A DNA stretch of 64,000 bases from Diatrype stigma. Its lineage: Eukaryota > Ascomycota > Sordariomycetes > Xylariales > Diatrypaceae. Within the stretch, counting starts at the first letter, position 1. Each line of letters begins with the position of its first letter. Under the pieces are notes generated by a model that saw only the letters and a program-made list of their open reading frames with translations, made no database searches and was not told the DNA's origin. The stretch covers positions 372,001-436,000 of the forward strand of contig JAKJXP020000016.1 of assembly GCA_022225965.2 (NCBI GenBank), given 5' to 3'. Positions 49,462 to 60,164 of this stretch are shown here, in pieces. Both the position numbers and the translations under genes were made by a program.

Positions 49462-49640
49462 AAGTCATACGAAATTAAAAAATTAATAAATAAACGCATT
49501 ATATTAGCAAACCATAAACCGAAAATCCAATATTTGATACGATAAAAAACATACGACGCGCAATACGACGAATAATATCCGCACGAATTATTCATATAAA
49601 ACGCCTTAACATTAATCGAAAAATACGATAAAGCCCATAA
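49462..49640 (+). pseudogene. chromodomain remnant of the Gypsy element
   Basis: The frame reads S-Y-E-I-K-K-L-I-N-K-R, then I-Q-Y-L-I-R, a stop where the aromatic-cage Trp should be, then K-T-Y-x-x-x-Y-D-E-Y-Y-P and N-A-L-T-L-I-E-K-Y. This is the chromodomain pattern Y-x-V-E-x-I ... Y-L-V-K-W-K-G-Y ... W-x-P. The tryptophan is lost as TGG to TAG/TAA. Confidence 0.75.
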
Positions 49641-50419
49641 AACAAATTTCAAATAAAACTTTAAGTTAATTAAAAACGTACGCTTTAACGAAGAAATTAA
49701 GGAAATACCCAAACCAAACGATTCGGAATAAAAAATAATCGACAAAATATTACCGATAAACATAAAAATATAATTACCAACAAGTACTTTTTAACGCAAA
49801 TTATAAGGCAAATACGTACCTGCCTAAATACCGTACCGGCCTTATTATACCAAATCCGAACGGCTTTTTATTACAAAATTATATCTTTTAATTTATAATT
49901 CCGCAATTATTCCGTAATTCTTATTTATTACCGCAACTTTATTTTTTAATTAACCTAAATCCTAAAACATTTCGAACATTTTTATTTTTTACTTGTAATT
50001 TTTAGATTCGTTTTTTTTGCAATCGCGTATTACGGAAAACAAGTTTTCGTAGCCGTACGAGATTTATTTTTTACCGTTTATATTAACGAACGCTTTCGCC
50101 CATATTAAAAATACCTTCCATTTTTATTATACTTCTAATTAACCCGATTATATATATTATTATTAAGTAACCCAGCAAATTAAACGATTAAAAATACAGC
50201 ACAAAATACCTATACAAGAATTAAGTTTTTGGTATATAAAATTAATAGCAAATAACTTAATAACTAACCATGTTATTACGAAAACAAAAAGTTAAAGGCA
50301 CCCCTATAGCTTAATTATCTTAACTGCCCGATACGACCTTTTTTAAACTGGAATTTACTGGCACAAATACAATCGTTGACATCGACGAATTCGCCAACTT
50401 CGACTACGGCGAGAAGGAT

Positions 50420-50574
50420 TTCAACCACCCAAGAGAACAGTTATGGACTAGGCTAAGCCATTAAACTAGGCCACCATACTAAATAAACCTCTCCGCTAAA
50501 CGCGACCGGCACACTTAAGCCTAGACAATACAACTACGTTTTTACCTCCACTCAATTGTTTCCGCTGCCTTACA
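50420..50574 (+). repeat. 3' LTR
   Basis: Matches the 5' LTR from GAACAGTTAT at 50435 to CTGCCTTACA at 50574, lacking 13 bases of the 5' copy. The first 14-15 bases do not align with the 5' copy and are instead of normal GC content, continuing an undamaged stretch from 50375. The left boundary is therefore uncertain. Confidence 0.75.
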
Positions 50575-50579
50575 CGTAA
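50575..50579 (+). repeat. target-site duplication CGTAA, right copy
   Basis: Directly after the terminal CA of the 3' LTR; equal to 42284-42288. Confidence 0.85.
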
Positions 50580-51700
50580 TAAAAAGGTTTTCGTCGAATA
50601 TATAACCGTTCCTTTTAAGCATTTCGTTATTCTTAGTATTATTCTTATTGTTATTATTCTCGTTATTTTCGCCATTACTTATTTCCTAAAGGAAGTTCTT
50701 ATATTTACGAAAAACCTAAAGAATTACGTTTTTATTAATATAAAATATATAAATTTGCTGCTACGCAAATGGCAATATTTCGAAAGCGGCCTTTTTAAAT
50801 TCCGCTTCGAAATCGGAAAATATAACGTTCGGCTTCGAAGCATTTATTTTATTAAAAAGTTTAACATACATTTTTATTAACCAGTCGTATTAAGGCCTGG
50901 TTTAATTCGGCATAACTCCGAAGTATTAATTATACGTTAATCCGGTATAAGTCGCTCCGGTTACGTTAAAAAAGGCATATAATACCGATTCGTTTTATAG
51001 GTATTATTAAAACTGGATACTTTAAAATACTTCTTTTATATCTCGATATACCAAAGAAAAATCTAAATAACGGCAGCAATGCGGTCAAAATTATCCTTTT
51101 CGAAAGCGATTCGATGGGAATACTTATTTTTTTCGAAAAATTTAATAAAGCTTTATATATTAATAAAGCCTTTAAGCTTATTCCGGCGGCCCTTTTATAT
51201 AAAGTTTTTAATGTCCTTCGTAATGATAACATGGTTTAAAAAGGCCTGCTTTAGTATTTCGTATATTTGCCGTATTAGCATATTCGTCGCCGCCATATTA
51301 CTAATTATCAGCTTTTTCGCATCGATAAAACGGCGGGCTCCCAAATAACCCGTTATTCCGTTAAAAAGCTCGTAATTATATTTTATTTTCTTAAAATCGT
51401 AAACTTCGAATATTCATTTATAATCGATAATACGATCGGCCTTAATAATAACGATAAAGAAACAACTAATATTGCGCGTTATAATTCGCCGAATATTATG
51501 GCTTTTATCCGGATTTACCACTTTACGATCGCAATAAACGTAATATCGTATATATTAACCGGCGGCATTACGGTTCGCTCCGTTACGCTTAACGAATTAA
51601 TAACCGTAAGAAAAAACGAAGCTATTTAATAATTCCATTAAATCATTAACGGTATCGAATTATTTACCTTTCGGCGAAAAAAGAAATTAAACCATTCTAT
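50580..51700 (-). pseudogene. MULE transposase, N-terminal half (RIP-inactivated)
   Basis: Reading the minus strand from about 51700 to 50580 with stops ignored, the order is that of FAR1-like fungal MULE transposases. A WRKY/GCM1-like N-terminal zinc region comes first (R-Y-Y-V-Y-C-D-R and N-P-D-K-S-H-N), then G-A-R-R-F-I-D-A-K-K-L, then N-T-Y-K-T-N-R-Y-Y-M-P-F, D-F-E-A-E-F-K-K-A and H-I-N-K-N-V. The codon at 51006-51008, where the first DDE aspartate should be, is AAT (Asn). The frame stops at the retroelement insertion and continues at 42283 leftwards. Confidence 0.77.
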
Positions 51701-51920
51701 TTAATCTAAAAAATAACGTATGGAAATATAAAAACTAAACTGCTATACGGTAAATATAAAATACGAAAAATTATAAATGTTATAAATAAAACGGATTATT
51801 ATAGGAAAATATCGAAAGGTCGGTTTTTAGCAATAAAAAGAACCTAATCCGTATTTATAGGCAACGGTAAATTCTTTAGGTTGCATTAAGGAACTAACAA
51901 GTATTAAAGGTTTTAAACCG

Positions 51921-51990
51921 AGAATTAACGCATAGCCTTTTTTCCGTTATAGCCTATATAAGGTGGCTCTAAGATATATACTTAGATACC
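51921..51990 (-). repeat. MULE right terminal inverted repeat
   Basis: Reverse complement of the left repeat, more heavily RIP-converted (GGG to AAA, C to T). Confidence 0.8.
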
Positions 51991-52020
51991 TAGCCGAAAA
52001 ACCCCCTTTATAGGAAATTC

Positions 52021-52142
52021 TGTCTGCTATTATGTTAAAATATGAACCTAGTATTAGCCCTAAGTACTTAGTGCTATACTGTTTTATACAAAAGTACATT
52101 ACCTTTACTAAGGTTTTTATATTTTAACATAAATTCCGACAT
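52021..52142. repeat. small inverted repeat, about 120 bp overall
   Basis: Arms 52021-52053 and 52107-52142 share TGTC, then ATGTTAAAATAT and AACCT-AGTA in inverted orientation around a spacer of about 50 bp. Possibly a tiny MITE. Confidence 0.55.
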
Positions 52143-52554
52143 ATTAGTCTTATTTACTAAAACATCTTAATATATTTAATATGGGCATAATTTTATAACA
52201 TCTTAACTAATATATTAAATTTACTTATTAGGTTATTTTAATTAATTAAAAATACTAATACGGCTAAGGATTTATAAAAAAAAAAGAAAAAAAAATCCTA
52301 TATATACCTAAGTATTTAAAATTTTATATATATTAAAGTATATTATTAAATATATTACGAATATTATAATATTACGATTAAATTACGAATTAAACTTAAG
52401 ATTTATGGTTATTATAATTTACGGCTTACTTATTACGTTACGGTATTACATATATATTATATAAGGCGATTTTTATTTACGTATATATAACTAATTATTT
52501 AATTCGAAATTCGTTTAAAACCGATTTATATATAATAATACGTATTTAATTTTT

Positions 52555-52632
52555 ATAGCTGCAATAAAATTACTTAGCTATAATAAAATTATTTAGCTAT
52601 AATAAAATTATTTAGCTATAACAAAATTAATT
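52555..52632. repeat. 20-bp tandem repeat (TAGCTATAATAAAATTATTT)n
   Basis: About four copies; the first has TGCAATAAAATTACT and the last ends AACAAAATTAATT. It lies in AT-rich DNA. Confidence 0.85.
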
Positions 52633-52800
52633 AACTTAATCGACCGATTTCTAGCTAGCTGCTTTTTAGTAAATATAATTAATATTATAAAATACTAATA
52701 ATTTTAAATAAGTGCTATATAATTTAATTGTCATTTACCTAATTATAACCAATTGCATTAAACGAAAATAATAACAGTCATGTTTAAATAAAGCTAAAGT

Positions 52801-55800
52801 ATTAATTTGGGATGCTTTTGCCCGAATTGAATTACCTAGCAGCTATAGTTTTCTACAGGGGGGGTCCCCCGGCTAGGTACCTAGCAAAGCACAAGCAATT
52901 AGTACCTAGGTATCTACTTACCTACCTGGTAATAAGTAAGCAAGCACCATCACAACAATCAACCCGATCTTGCCTTTTTTTTCTTCTTCCTCCTGCACAC
53001 AGATTCCGCATCTTTATTCCCGTCCCGGCAGTACAATACCTCATACCGGATCTAGAAAATGCAGGTGTTGTGTGTCTACCACGTGCATGCCTTAGCCTGC
53101 ATACATTCAGACATCCAATGTTCCAACATTGAATGTCTGAATTTGCTTGTCTATCCGCCATAGGTTTCGCATATGCATACATGTGGCTACTACTACGTGG
53201 TATACAAGGTACGATTGGGGAAATCATGTCAAAGCGAGTGCTTTATATTGACCGCGATGGCGTTACCCCTCGTTCTCCATTGGTGGATTAACCGCAGGCA
53301 AGGAGTTCCCCAACTTACCTGATGAAGGCAGAGAAGTAGGATATATAATCATACATACTATCTGCATTGCATCTCGCTACATCATAACACTTTGAAGTCC
53401 ACGGTCCTTCTCGTCTCGTCAAACATCACCATCGCCTCCGTGTTTTCCGATGTTGAAATGCATACATAAGGCCACTTTCCCCCTGCTAGGTGGGCCAATA
53501 AGGCCTGGGGAAACATCCCAAGCCCAACCCCATGATATTGATATTTCAATGATGTGCAGATTGCCGGGGAAAATATGGGTTGTTTAATGATTTGCAGTGG
53601 TGATGACCTCAAATCTTCCAAGTTCCTCACGTATGAAGTTCATGCATAGGTACATTAGTACTCTAGGTACATGCATGAAATGGGCGGAATGGGGCTCTGG
53701 CTTCCTCAGCCCATTGGCTGGACCGACACAATGGAGGATCGTCACAGGGGTATAAAAGTATAAGTCCATAGGTAAGTACCCTAAAAATACATGTTAGAGA
53801 AGCCCCAGCACTCTGAAACGAGGCTTGGCAACTAATCTGAACGATTGACATGCAAGCAAGCAAGCAAGTAATCGACCCATCGCCTATCGACCAAGCAGAC
53901 GGCTTTCAGACCGTTTCCTTCACACAGGTTAGATTGCAAATTGCACACCTATAAGCACGAACCTGTGCGCCTTGCTTGTCCCGGCTGGTGCTGTAAGGGA
54001 AGATGGACCGACTCTGCGCTTTCGATTGATTTGATTGTCTCGCAGTGATATCCTTGACGGCATTTCGATCCGGAGATCGGCCGGGAAGATCCTTGACAAT
54101 AAGCGCGGCAAATCCCAGGTGGGAAGGAAGTGTCAAACTTTAAGCTACCCGGATGTGGGAGTGTGGGACGGTTTCACATTTCTCAGAGGTAGCTCAGGTA
54201 GGCTCGTTCGAAGCCACACAGCTGGTTGTAGTAGGCAGCTCGAGAGACCGAACATAAATAAGTAATCAATTGGGCTGGGCACATGGGCTGGGCACATGGG
54301 CAGTTCGACCGAGAAATCCTTCCCGTATGGCATTCAGGCTGTCAGTTACCTGATTCGACCATCAGCTTCGATCGTCACGGACTTGGCAGGCACTTATTAC
54401 TTGCATATGTGGGCTGCGTATGGCTTCTAGGTAGCTAACGAACGCAGAGCTGATTACGTAGGTACTTACCTACATCATCAATCAGCAATAGTTACCGTCT
54501 ACACACGCAACACGTAACGTATGTGCCACAGTGCCACATATAGTAATCATCGACGAAAAAACGCACCCTTTGCCTTCCATGTTCGTATAGGCGGAGAAAA
54601 AGTGCCACGAAGAAAATGAAAATCGGAGACAATTGGAAAAGCATCGGGACGACGACGTAGGGCGAACCGGGACCCAGCGCAGTGGATGGTGCCTCTGGGT
54701 GAGGACCTTCTTGTCCCCTTGTCCCACGGCTCTGGTCTAGGTCCTTTCCAAATCAAACTTGTCTTGTCAACCATTGCTGCCGTGCTACAACGGAGCACCG
54801 AAGCCGGGATCTCCGGGAAAAGAGAAACACTCTGTCCCTGGACATACCTAAGGAATAACTAGGGCGCGCTATTTTCGTCTATCGTTGATTTTACCCGCTT
54901 CACCGCCATTGCTGTGATCGTTTCTTCTTCTTCTCGTATGCACCGTTGCTCTCGTCCGGCAGTGGACCATACCGCATATAACGAAGACGCAACTTTTACA
55001 CGAGAAAAATAAGAACAGCTCGGACAGCCCCAGGAGAATCTCCATTACCTAGCTTGGTTCCACGATGTCTATATATCGGAGGGATACGAGGAAGCTCTTG
55101 TTTCTGAAGGTAGAGCAGTCGGTATGATGCTGTTTATTCACCTCCAGTATACGGAAGAACGCCATATGTCGCCGAGTCTGGTCCTTTCACTTTACCCCCC
55201 ATCAGCATCCCGTAGCAGAATAGTCACGGAAGACCAGCGTTGGAGATACCTAGCGCCGACCAGCGGTCCGCAATACTTCCGCTTGGTTAGCGCCAACCCC
55301 GCGCCAGCTGACTTAAAATACTTATACGGAATCTTCATTCGTTCGTCCGTGGGCGATCACTGACTACGCAGAACCCAAGCCCCTGTTGAACTAGGAAGCT
55401 AGACTGACTAGTCCAAGGGTGTAACGATGTAGATACTGTAGTTTTCTTCAACATTGCCATTGACGTAGACTTGGCTCACGAACCTGGCCGGCGAGATTAG
55501 CAAACATGTGTTTTTCACCACTAACCTGTGTGTGTGCGCGCATGTGTGCAAGTGAGGGCGTGATAATTAGAAGGGGCATGGAAACGGGCTATCCGAAACA
55601 AAACCTCCCGCCATTCAGCGCGCGCTGCTCGGGCGTCCTCTGAGAGATCGGTAGCAAGCATGATCTTAGGACCGTGGGGCCTGGCCTCCGTAGGCCGTTT
55701 TGTACGCGCCCGCCCCGGCCGCTACTGTAGTCTGCAATTAGTATTTCCCCGGCACAGTAGGCTAGTCCGTCCATCAGCGCCAAATCAGTACCGCCGAGGG

Positions 55801-56184
55801 CAGAAAGGGGAGAGGACATAGGGCTGTCAGGGTCATGGTGTATTGACATGATCGGTAACTAGTTGGGATGAGCTCCCTGATAACCGACTAACTCTATTCA
55901 CGAGTTTCAATAACCCCTAAATATTCTGGCTGGAAGCACGACACCGCTGAGCCTAGTCATATCCATGAACCGCAGCTATCTAAAACAAAGCACGCGACGA
56001 GTGACGAGGAAGCATCAGGGGTCGTATTTAGAATAGGTGGTGGCAGCTTCAAGAGGCTGTTCGTTGATGATATATGATACATGAGTGTCGCACTCGTTAG
56101 AGAAAATACAGAAGTGATAAAACCAACAATATGAAGCAGCCTCCAATTACTAGATATAAAACCATGATCTCCTGTACATCTGTG
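52801..56184. other. intergenic, no recognisable gene
   Basis: About 3.4 kb of normal composition. A C/G run with a near-palindrome GGGGGGTCCCCC lies at 52858-52869. A 15-bp duplication (GGGCTGGGCACATGG) occurs at about 54272-54300. Several short frames exist but none shows a domain. Confidence 0.45.
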
Positions 56185-57629
56185 CTACGTAGTTACTTCA
56201 TCACTTGACTTCGACTTCCCACCCCACACCTTCTTGACGTAATCCTCGACCTGCGTGAACTGGTAGTCCGGCAGGAGCCGGTTCCACTCATCCGACACGG
56301 CGTAGACGCCGCGACTCATGGCGAGCAGGATGCCGCGGGTGGCGAAGTCCAAGAAGTCCTTCATCTGCTCCGGCGTGAGGGTGTGCAGGTCGAAGTCGCC
56401 CATGCCGGACGAGTCCCGCTTTTCCGCCTCGAGGTCGGCCTTCTTGAGCCACCTGACCGTGAAGGGTCTCCCTGTCGTCGGGGCAATACAAGGTTCATAT
56501 AGTCAGTTATCTTTAAGTAATAATCCATTGGTCTCATATGGCTGAGTAAGATATTGTTGGGTAAGGGGTAAGACGGCGAGGTAAACAAGGAGCGCGCAGG
56601 TGAGCGGAAGGAACGGAAAGGCGAAAAAGGAAACTTACCGATAGCCTCCCCTAGCTTGAGCATCTGTCCGTTGGTGACGCGGCTCCCGGAAATGCCGCCG
56701 ACGGCCGGCCATTCGCCCTCGTACTCGATGGCGCGGACGGCCACGTTGGCGATGTCGTTGACGGTGGTCCACACGACGACGTCGTCGAGCGTGCCCTCGA
56801 CCACGGTGGCCTGCTGATTCTCGAAATCAAACGTGAAGGGGAGCGTCTGGATGTACTTCGTCGTGTTGTGCGGGTGGCTGAAGTAGTCCATGAAGGCTCC
56901 GACTTGGAAGCGGGTGTACTCAATGACCTAAAAATGAGAGCGAAGGTAGAAAGGGAGGAAGCGTATGTTAGCTTGGTAGAGTTATGGTTATTGGTCGGAT
57001 AATGCATGCCTTCTTCTCCTTGTTGAGTTCCTCTAGGTAGTGAGCGACCTCGACCTTCCCGCCGTACCACGGGATGGCATCGAGCGAAGACGCCAATTTG
57101 ACACCACTAGAAGCATTCCCGTCAGCATGGTATTTACGAGGTTAAGATTACAACGAGCTACTTACGCTGACCACTCGGACGGGGCAAAGCGCTTAACGCC
57201 AGCCTCGATCGCGGCGTCGATAAGCCGCTTCTGCGTGGCGTTGCCCGGATCGAGGTGGACGGGGAAGAAACACAGCACGGTTTCAACACCTTGGAATTTG
57301 CGGACTAGGTCTGCTTTGTCCTCGTAGTCGACCTGAGTCCATGTGAGGCCGGGGAGCGATTCATATTTGGAAGGATCCTGAGTGTTCTCCGAGTCAATAT
57401 TGATGTACTCAGTAGGGGTTGGGGGTTCAATGATCACCTTTCGGACCAATGCGATGACTTCATGTTTCTTGGTCTCTACCAGCCTGTCGATAATCTCTCT
57501 GGCCAGCTCTGGGATGAGAGATCAGTCAGTTTGTGAGTACACCTGATTTCAGGGAGCGGGGGTGCATCGCAGTATAAGGAGGCAAAGTCACTCACGACTT
57601 GTAGCTGCTGCGATTGCGACCTTGACCAT
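56185..57629 (-). CDS. NmrA-like/isoflavone-reductase-like NAD(P)-binding protein
   Basis: Five exons on the minus strand: 57629-57596, 57508-57166, 57106-57010, 56927-56639 and 56471-56185, giving 349 residues. The N-terminus M-V-K-V-A-I-A-A-A-T-S-Q-L-A-R-E-I fits the beta-alpha of a Rossmann fold. The glycines of G-x-x-G-x-x-G are replaced, so dinucleotide binding may be weak or altered. A-G-V-K-R-F-A-P-S-E-W-S is the family motif after strand 5, followed by E-Y-T-R-F-Q-V-G-A-F and W-T-T-V-N-D-I-A-N-V-A. Exon 3 ends with a GC donor (AAG/GCATGC), required to keep the frame. Family members are redox sensors such as NmrA or small-molecule reductases. The catalytic Lys of isoflavone reductases is not obvious. 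It is divergent from a bZIP gene across a 674-bp promoter. Confidence 0.88.
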
Positions 57630-58303
57630 TTTGGCGTATAGTTCTTGAGATTGATGGCTAGAAAGAAGTCTTCAAACTGATCCGCTTGAGTCTTGGATTG
57701 TTGCGGTTTGTGCTTAATAGTTGCTGATTGGAATTACTGTTGACCGACATAATCATATCTTTTCCCTCCAAGACCGTCATATTTATAGATAGGTTCTTGA
57801 CTCTTCTACAGGTGTTGGTGTTAAATCTGTGCTATAATGACTGGTGGCGCCATGACATGATGGGTAGGGCGTGATTGAAGCTCACGTAACCGTCGTTCAC
57901 GTAACTGTCGGATCATTAATCAGGCATACATATCTGCACCGAGGCGGGATATCGGGACATCTCAAGCTTCTCCCAGGCTTCGGAGGTCTGAATCTTCACC
58001 GGCAGGCGGTTACGTGAGCGGACGGGACGGAATCGCGCCGTGCCAAGCCCACCAACCCGACATGAACAAGCGCCGTCAACCCCTTTTAGACCCTCCCGAG
58101 ATCCTTCGCGGTCTGACAAATCCAAATAATGGGACCGGAAACTTTTGGACCTCGCGGTTACATAACCGCCAGAACGTCCGCCTCATCCATCATTATCCGA
58201 TCTTGTCTGAACCTCCAGGTTTCCAGCTAACCGTGCCATCGCACCCCTGCCACACAGACACATTCTGAATTCTTGACCCCTGATCTTCACCACCAAAGCC
58301 GAT
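57630..58303. promoter_or_regulatory. divergent promoter between NmrA-like and bZIP genes
   Basis: 674 bp between two start codons on opposite strands. It holds three copies of an ACGT-core site: CTCACGTAACC at 57881-57891, TTCACGTAACT at 57896-57906 and, inverted, GGTTACGTGAG at 58008-58018. ACGT-core sites are what fungal bZIPs bind, so auto- or co-regulation by the adjacent bZIP is plausible. Confidence 0.55.
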
Positions 58304-59671
58304 ATGGCAACGACCACAACGACAGAAGATTCGCTTCGGGTAAGCGTGCATTCCGCCCCGGTGTATTACTTATTCGACCTAATAAAAAACTAACCGGACC
58401 ACCCACCGTAGCGTCGACGCGAACGGGGCCGACGGGCTCAAGCTGGCTTCCGGAAGCGCCAAGCCGAAGCCAACCAACACATAGCCGAGCAGAACCTCCA
58501 GCTCAAGACTGCGATTGAGAAGCTAGTCAAGGCCGTGCACGGAGATGAGCGCCTGGAGCTTCTCAATGCGATCTCCGATGTGGCCGAGGTGGCCGAGGTG
58601 GCCGGCATCGACGTTCCGAGACCTGGTACCACTGAAACTAATACTCATACTAGTACTAATACGCAAAGTGAGGACGATGACAACAATACCGTCAAGCCAA
58701 GTAGTACTGGTATGAGCAACAGCACTAGTAATGATGGCTATAGTAGCAGTAGTAGCGATGGCGATAGTAGCAGCAATAGCCGGCCCGACGGATATGCCTC
58801 CAGTGGAGACAGCAGCAACAACAACAGCAGCAAGTACGACGGCGGCCGCCAGGTCCTCATCTGCCCCGTGGACAGCAGCACAGAGGACATCGTAATCAAC
58901 GCGACAACGCGAGATGTTGTCCGCAAAGCAAACCTGTTCAACAACTGTCTGCAACAACCGCATCAACAGCAGCAGCAGCATCCACGACTCATGTGCGGCA
59001 TATGGCTCGACCACATGCACTACATGCGGGTGTCGATGCCGCCCGACGACATCCTCCCGTACCTCGGGGCGGGGTCCGACACCTTCGCGGGCATCCTATT
59101 CTGGTCGATGATGGACCACAGCCAGATGAAGTGCGCGTACCAGCAGCACCGAACCTACCAGCACCCAAACCCCAAAAGCAACCCCCCAACCCGAAAAGTC
59201 CAATGCCACAGCGACATCCAAGCCCTGATCCGGCAAGGCCTGAGCCACTCGACCGTGACAGCCGAGCTGGCCGTGTCGTACGTGCAGGCGATGATCGAGG
59301 CGCGGCAGGAGTACCGGCGGACGGGGACCATCAGCGCGCGTCTCGCGTCGGCCGCCGAGCCCGACCTGGGCCTGATCATGCGGGACCGCATCAGCGCCGA
59401 GTACGCGGCGCGGGGCCGTGACCCCGGCAGGTGGCTGTCGGCGCTGGGCATCGCGGCCCGCGTGCGCGGCCTGGTCGGCGACGGCGCCTTCGCGCTGCTC
59501 GAGGCCGCCGCCCGCGGCGAGGGCGAGCCCGGCCTGCGGGGCATGTTCGAGGACATCGCTTGCACGCTGCACGAGACCTGCATCTGCTTCGGAGATGGCC
59601 CGCGGTGGAGCGTGGAGATGGTCGATGGGCTGTTCTTGGATTGGGTGCATACGGCGCTTTGGTCTGCTTGA
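58304..59671 (+). CDS. bZIP transcription factor (fungal DUF3425-like architecture)
   Basis: Two exons, 58304-58339 and 58412-59671, with a 72-bp GTAAGC...TAG intron, give 431 residues. The first exon encodes 12 residues; the basic region starts right after the junction: R-R-R-E-R-G-R-R-A-Q-A-G-F-R-K-R-Q (residues 13-29), then a zipper-like helix Q-N-L-Q-L-K-T-A-I-E-K-L. The usual basic-region Asn is Gly here, as in a subclass of fungal bZIPs with a helical C-terminal domain. A Ser/Asn/Gly-rich linker (about 110-180) leads to a folded C-terminal half (about 185-431) with L-I-C-P-V-D near the start, H-Q-Q-Q-Q-Q-H in a loop and a conserved-looking W-L-S-A-L-G-I-A-A-R-V-R. Nuclear regulator, targets unknown. 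It is divergent from the NmrA-like gene and convergent with the oxygenase gene. Confidence 0.85.
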
Positions 59672-60164
59672 TGATGATGATGGTGGTGGCGGTGGTAGTG
59701 GCGGTAATGATGGTTGAGCGATGGCGAGAAGGGAGCAAGTATTATGAGTCCAATGAAACTATATCTGTCGGGATGGCATCTTTTGGTTATAGCCAAACCC
59801 ACTTGAACACATTTTTCACGTACCCCTACGACATAACGTTTTGGTGAAGCTGTTTTGTAGTAACAGACTCCGACTGTTCTCTGCCTACCATGTCCATTAC
59901 AGATAAGTATAGCTAAGCCCCTGCCAATCTGCCAACCGCTTGACTCTGTCTGACTAGTTATCGCCCCCAAAAGGCAATTAAAACATATGACTAAGTAGGT
60001 ATTCGCCCATCTGAAGTTCAATAGAGAAGATTGAACCATCGTTATAGAAATGACCGAATCCCAATCAAAGAAGTCTTATACCCTCACCCCTTCTGTTCAC
60101 CCCGATCATCCCCCTTTCTCCCGCTCCGCTCATTCCTCGCTTCGACCCTTATGCAACCCATCAA
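59672..60164. other. convergent intergenic between bZIP and oxygenase genes
   Basis: 0.5 kb holding both 3' regions, with GATGAT/GGTGGT simple sequence just after the bZIP stop. Nothing else recognised. Confidence 0.5.

Larger units (their letters stand above)
42289..50574 (+). mobile_element. Ty3/Gypsy chromovirus LTR retrotransposon, RIP-inactivated
   Basis: An 8.3-kb element with direct long terminal repeats and a 5-bp duplication. Domain order on the + strand is Gypsy-type: gag-like Asn-rich region (about 44.7-45.1 kb), reverse transcriptase (46.8-47.4), RNase H (47.4-48.0), integrase (48.3-49.2) and a chromodomain (about 49.46-49.64). All frames are riddled with stops. A priming site resembling TGGTAGC starts two bases after the 5' LTR, compatible with initiator-Met tRNA. 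A chromodomain places it with fungal chromoviruses such as MAGGY. It inserted into an existing MULE. Confidence 0.88.
40597..51990 (-). mobile_element. Mutator-like element (MULE), RIP-damaged, split by a Gypsy element
   Basis: Terminal inverted repeats of about 70 bp lie at 40597-40667 and 51921-51990. Over the inner 49 bp they differ only by C/T or G/A changes. Removing the inserted retroelement leaves about 3.1 kb, normal for a fungal MULE. The interior encodes a degraded transposase on the minus strand. AT content is extreme and many codons read as stops where CAA, CAG or TGG would be expected, the mark of RIP. I could not find the 8-10 bp target duplication: TAAGCTCCA on the left and TAGCCGAAA on the right do not match. 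The exact termini are therefore approximate. Confidence 0.82.
51991..52800. other. AT-rich RIP-type DNA, unclassified
   Basis: Continues the AT-rich block beyond the MULE. Holds a small inverted repeat (52021-52142) and a tandem repeat (52555-52632), with no recognisable protein motif. AT-richness ends abruptly near 52800. Confidence 0.5.

Noticed and set aside
49368..49763. 131-codon minus-strand frame in the AT-rich block
   Set aside because: Antisense of the chromodomain region of the Gypsy element; an artefact of AT-rich codons.
51079..51348. 89-codon plus-strand frame
   Set aside because: Antisense of the MULE transposase remnant.
52858..52869. GGGGGGTCCCCC as a regulatory palindrome
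   Set aside because: Too short and low in complexity to support a function.
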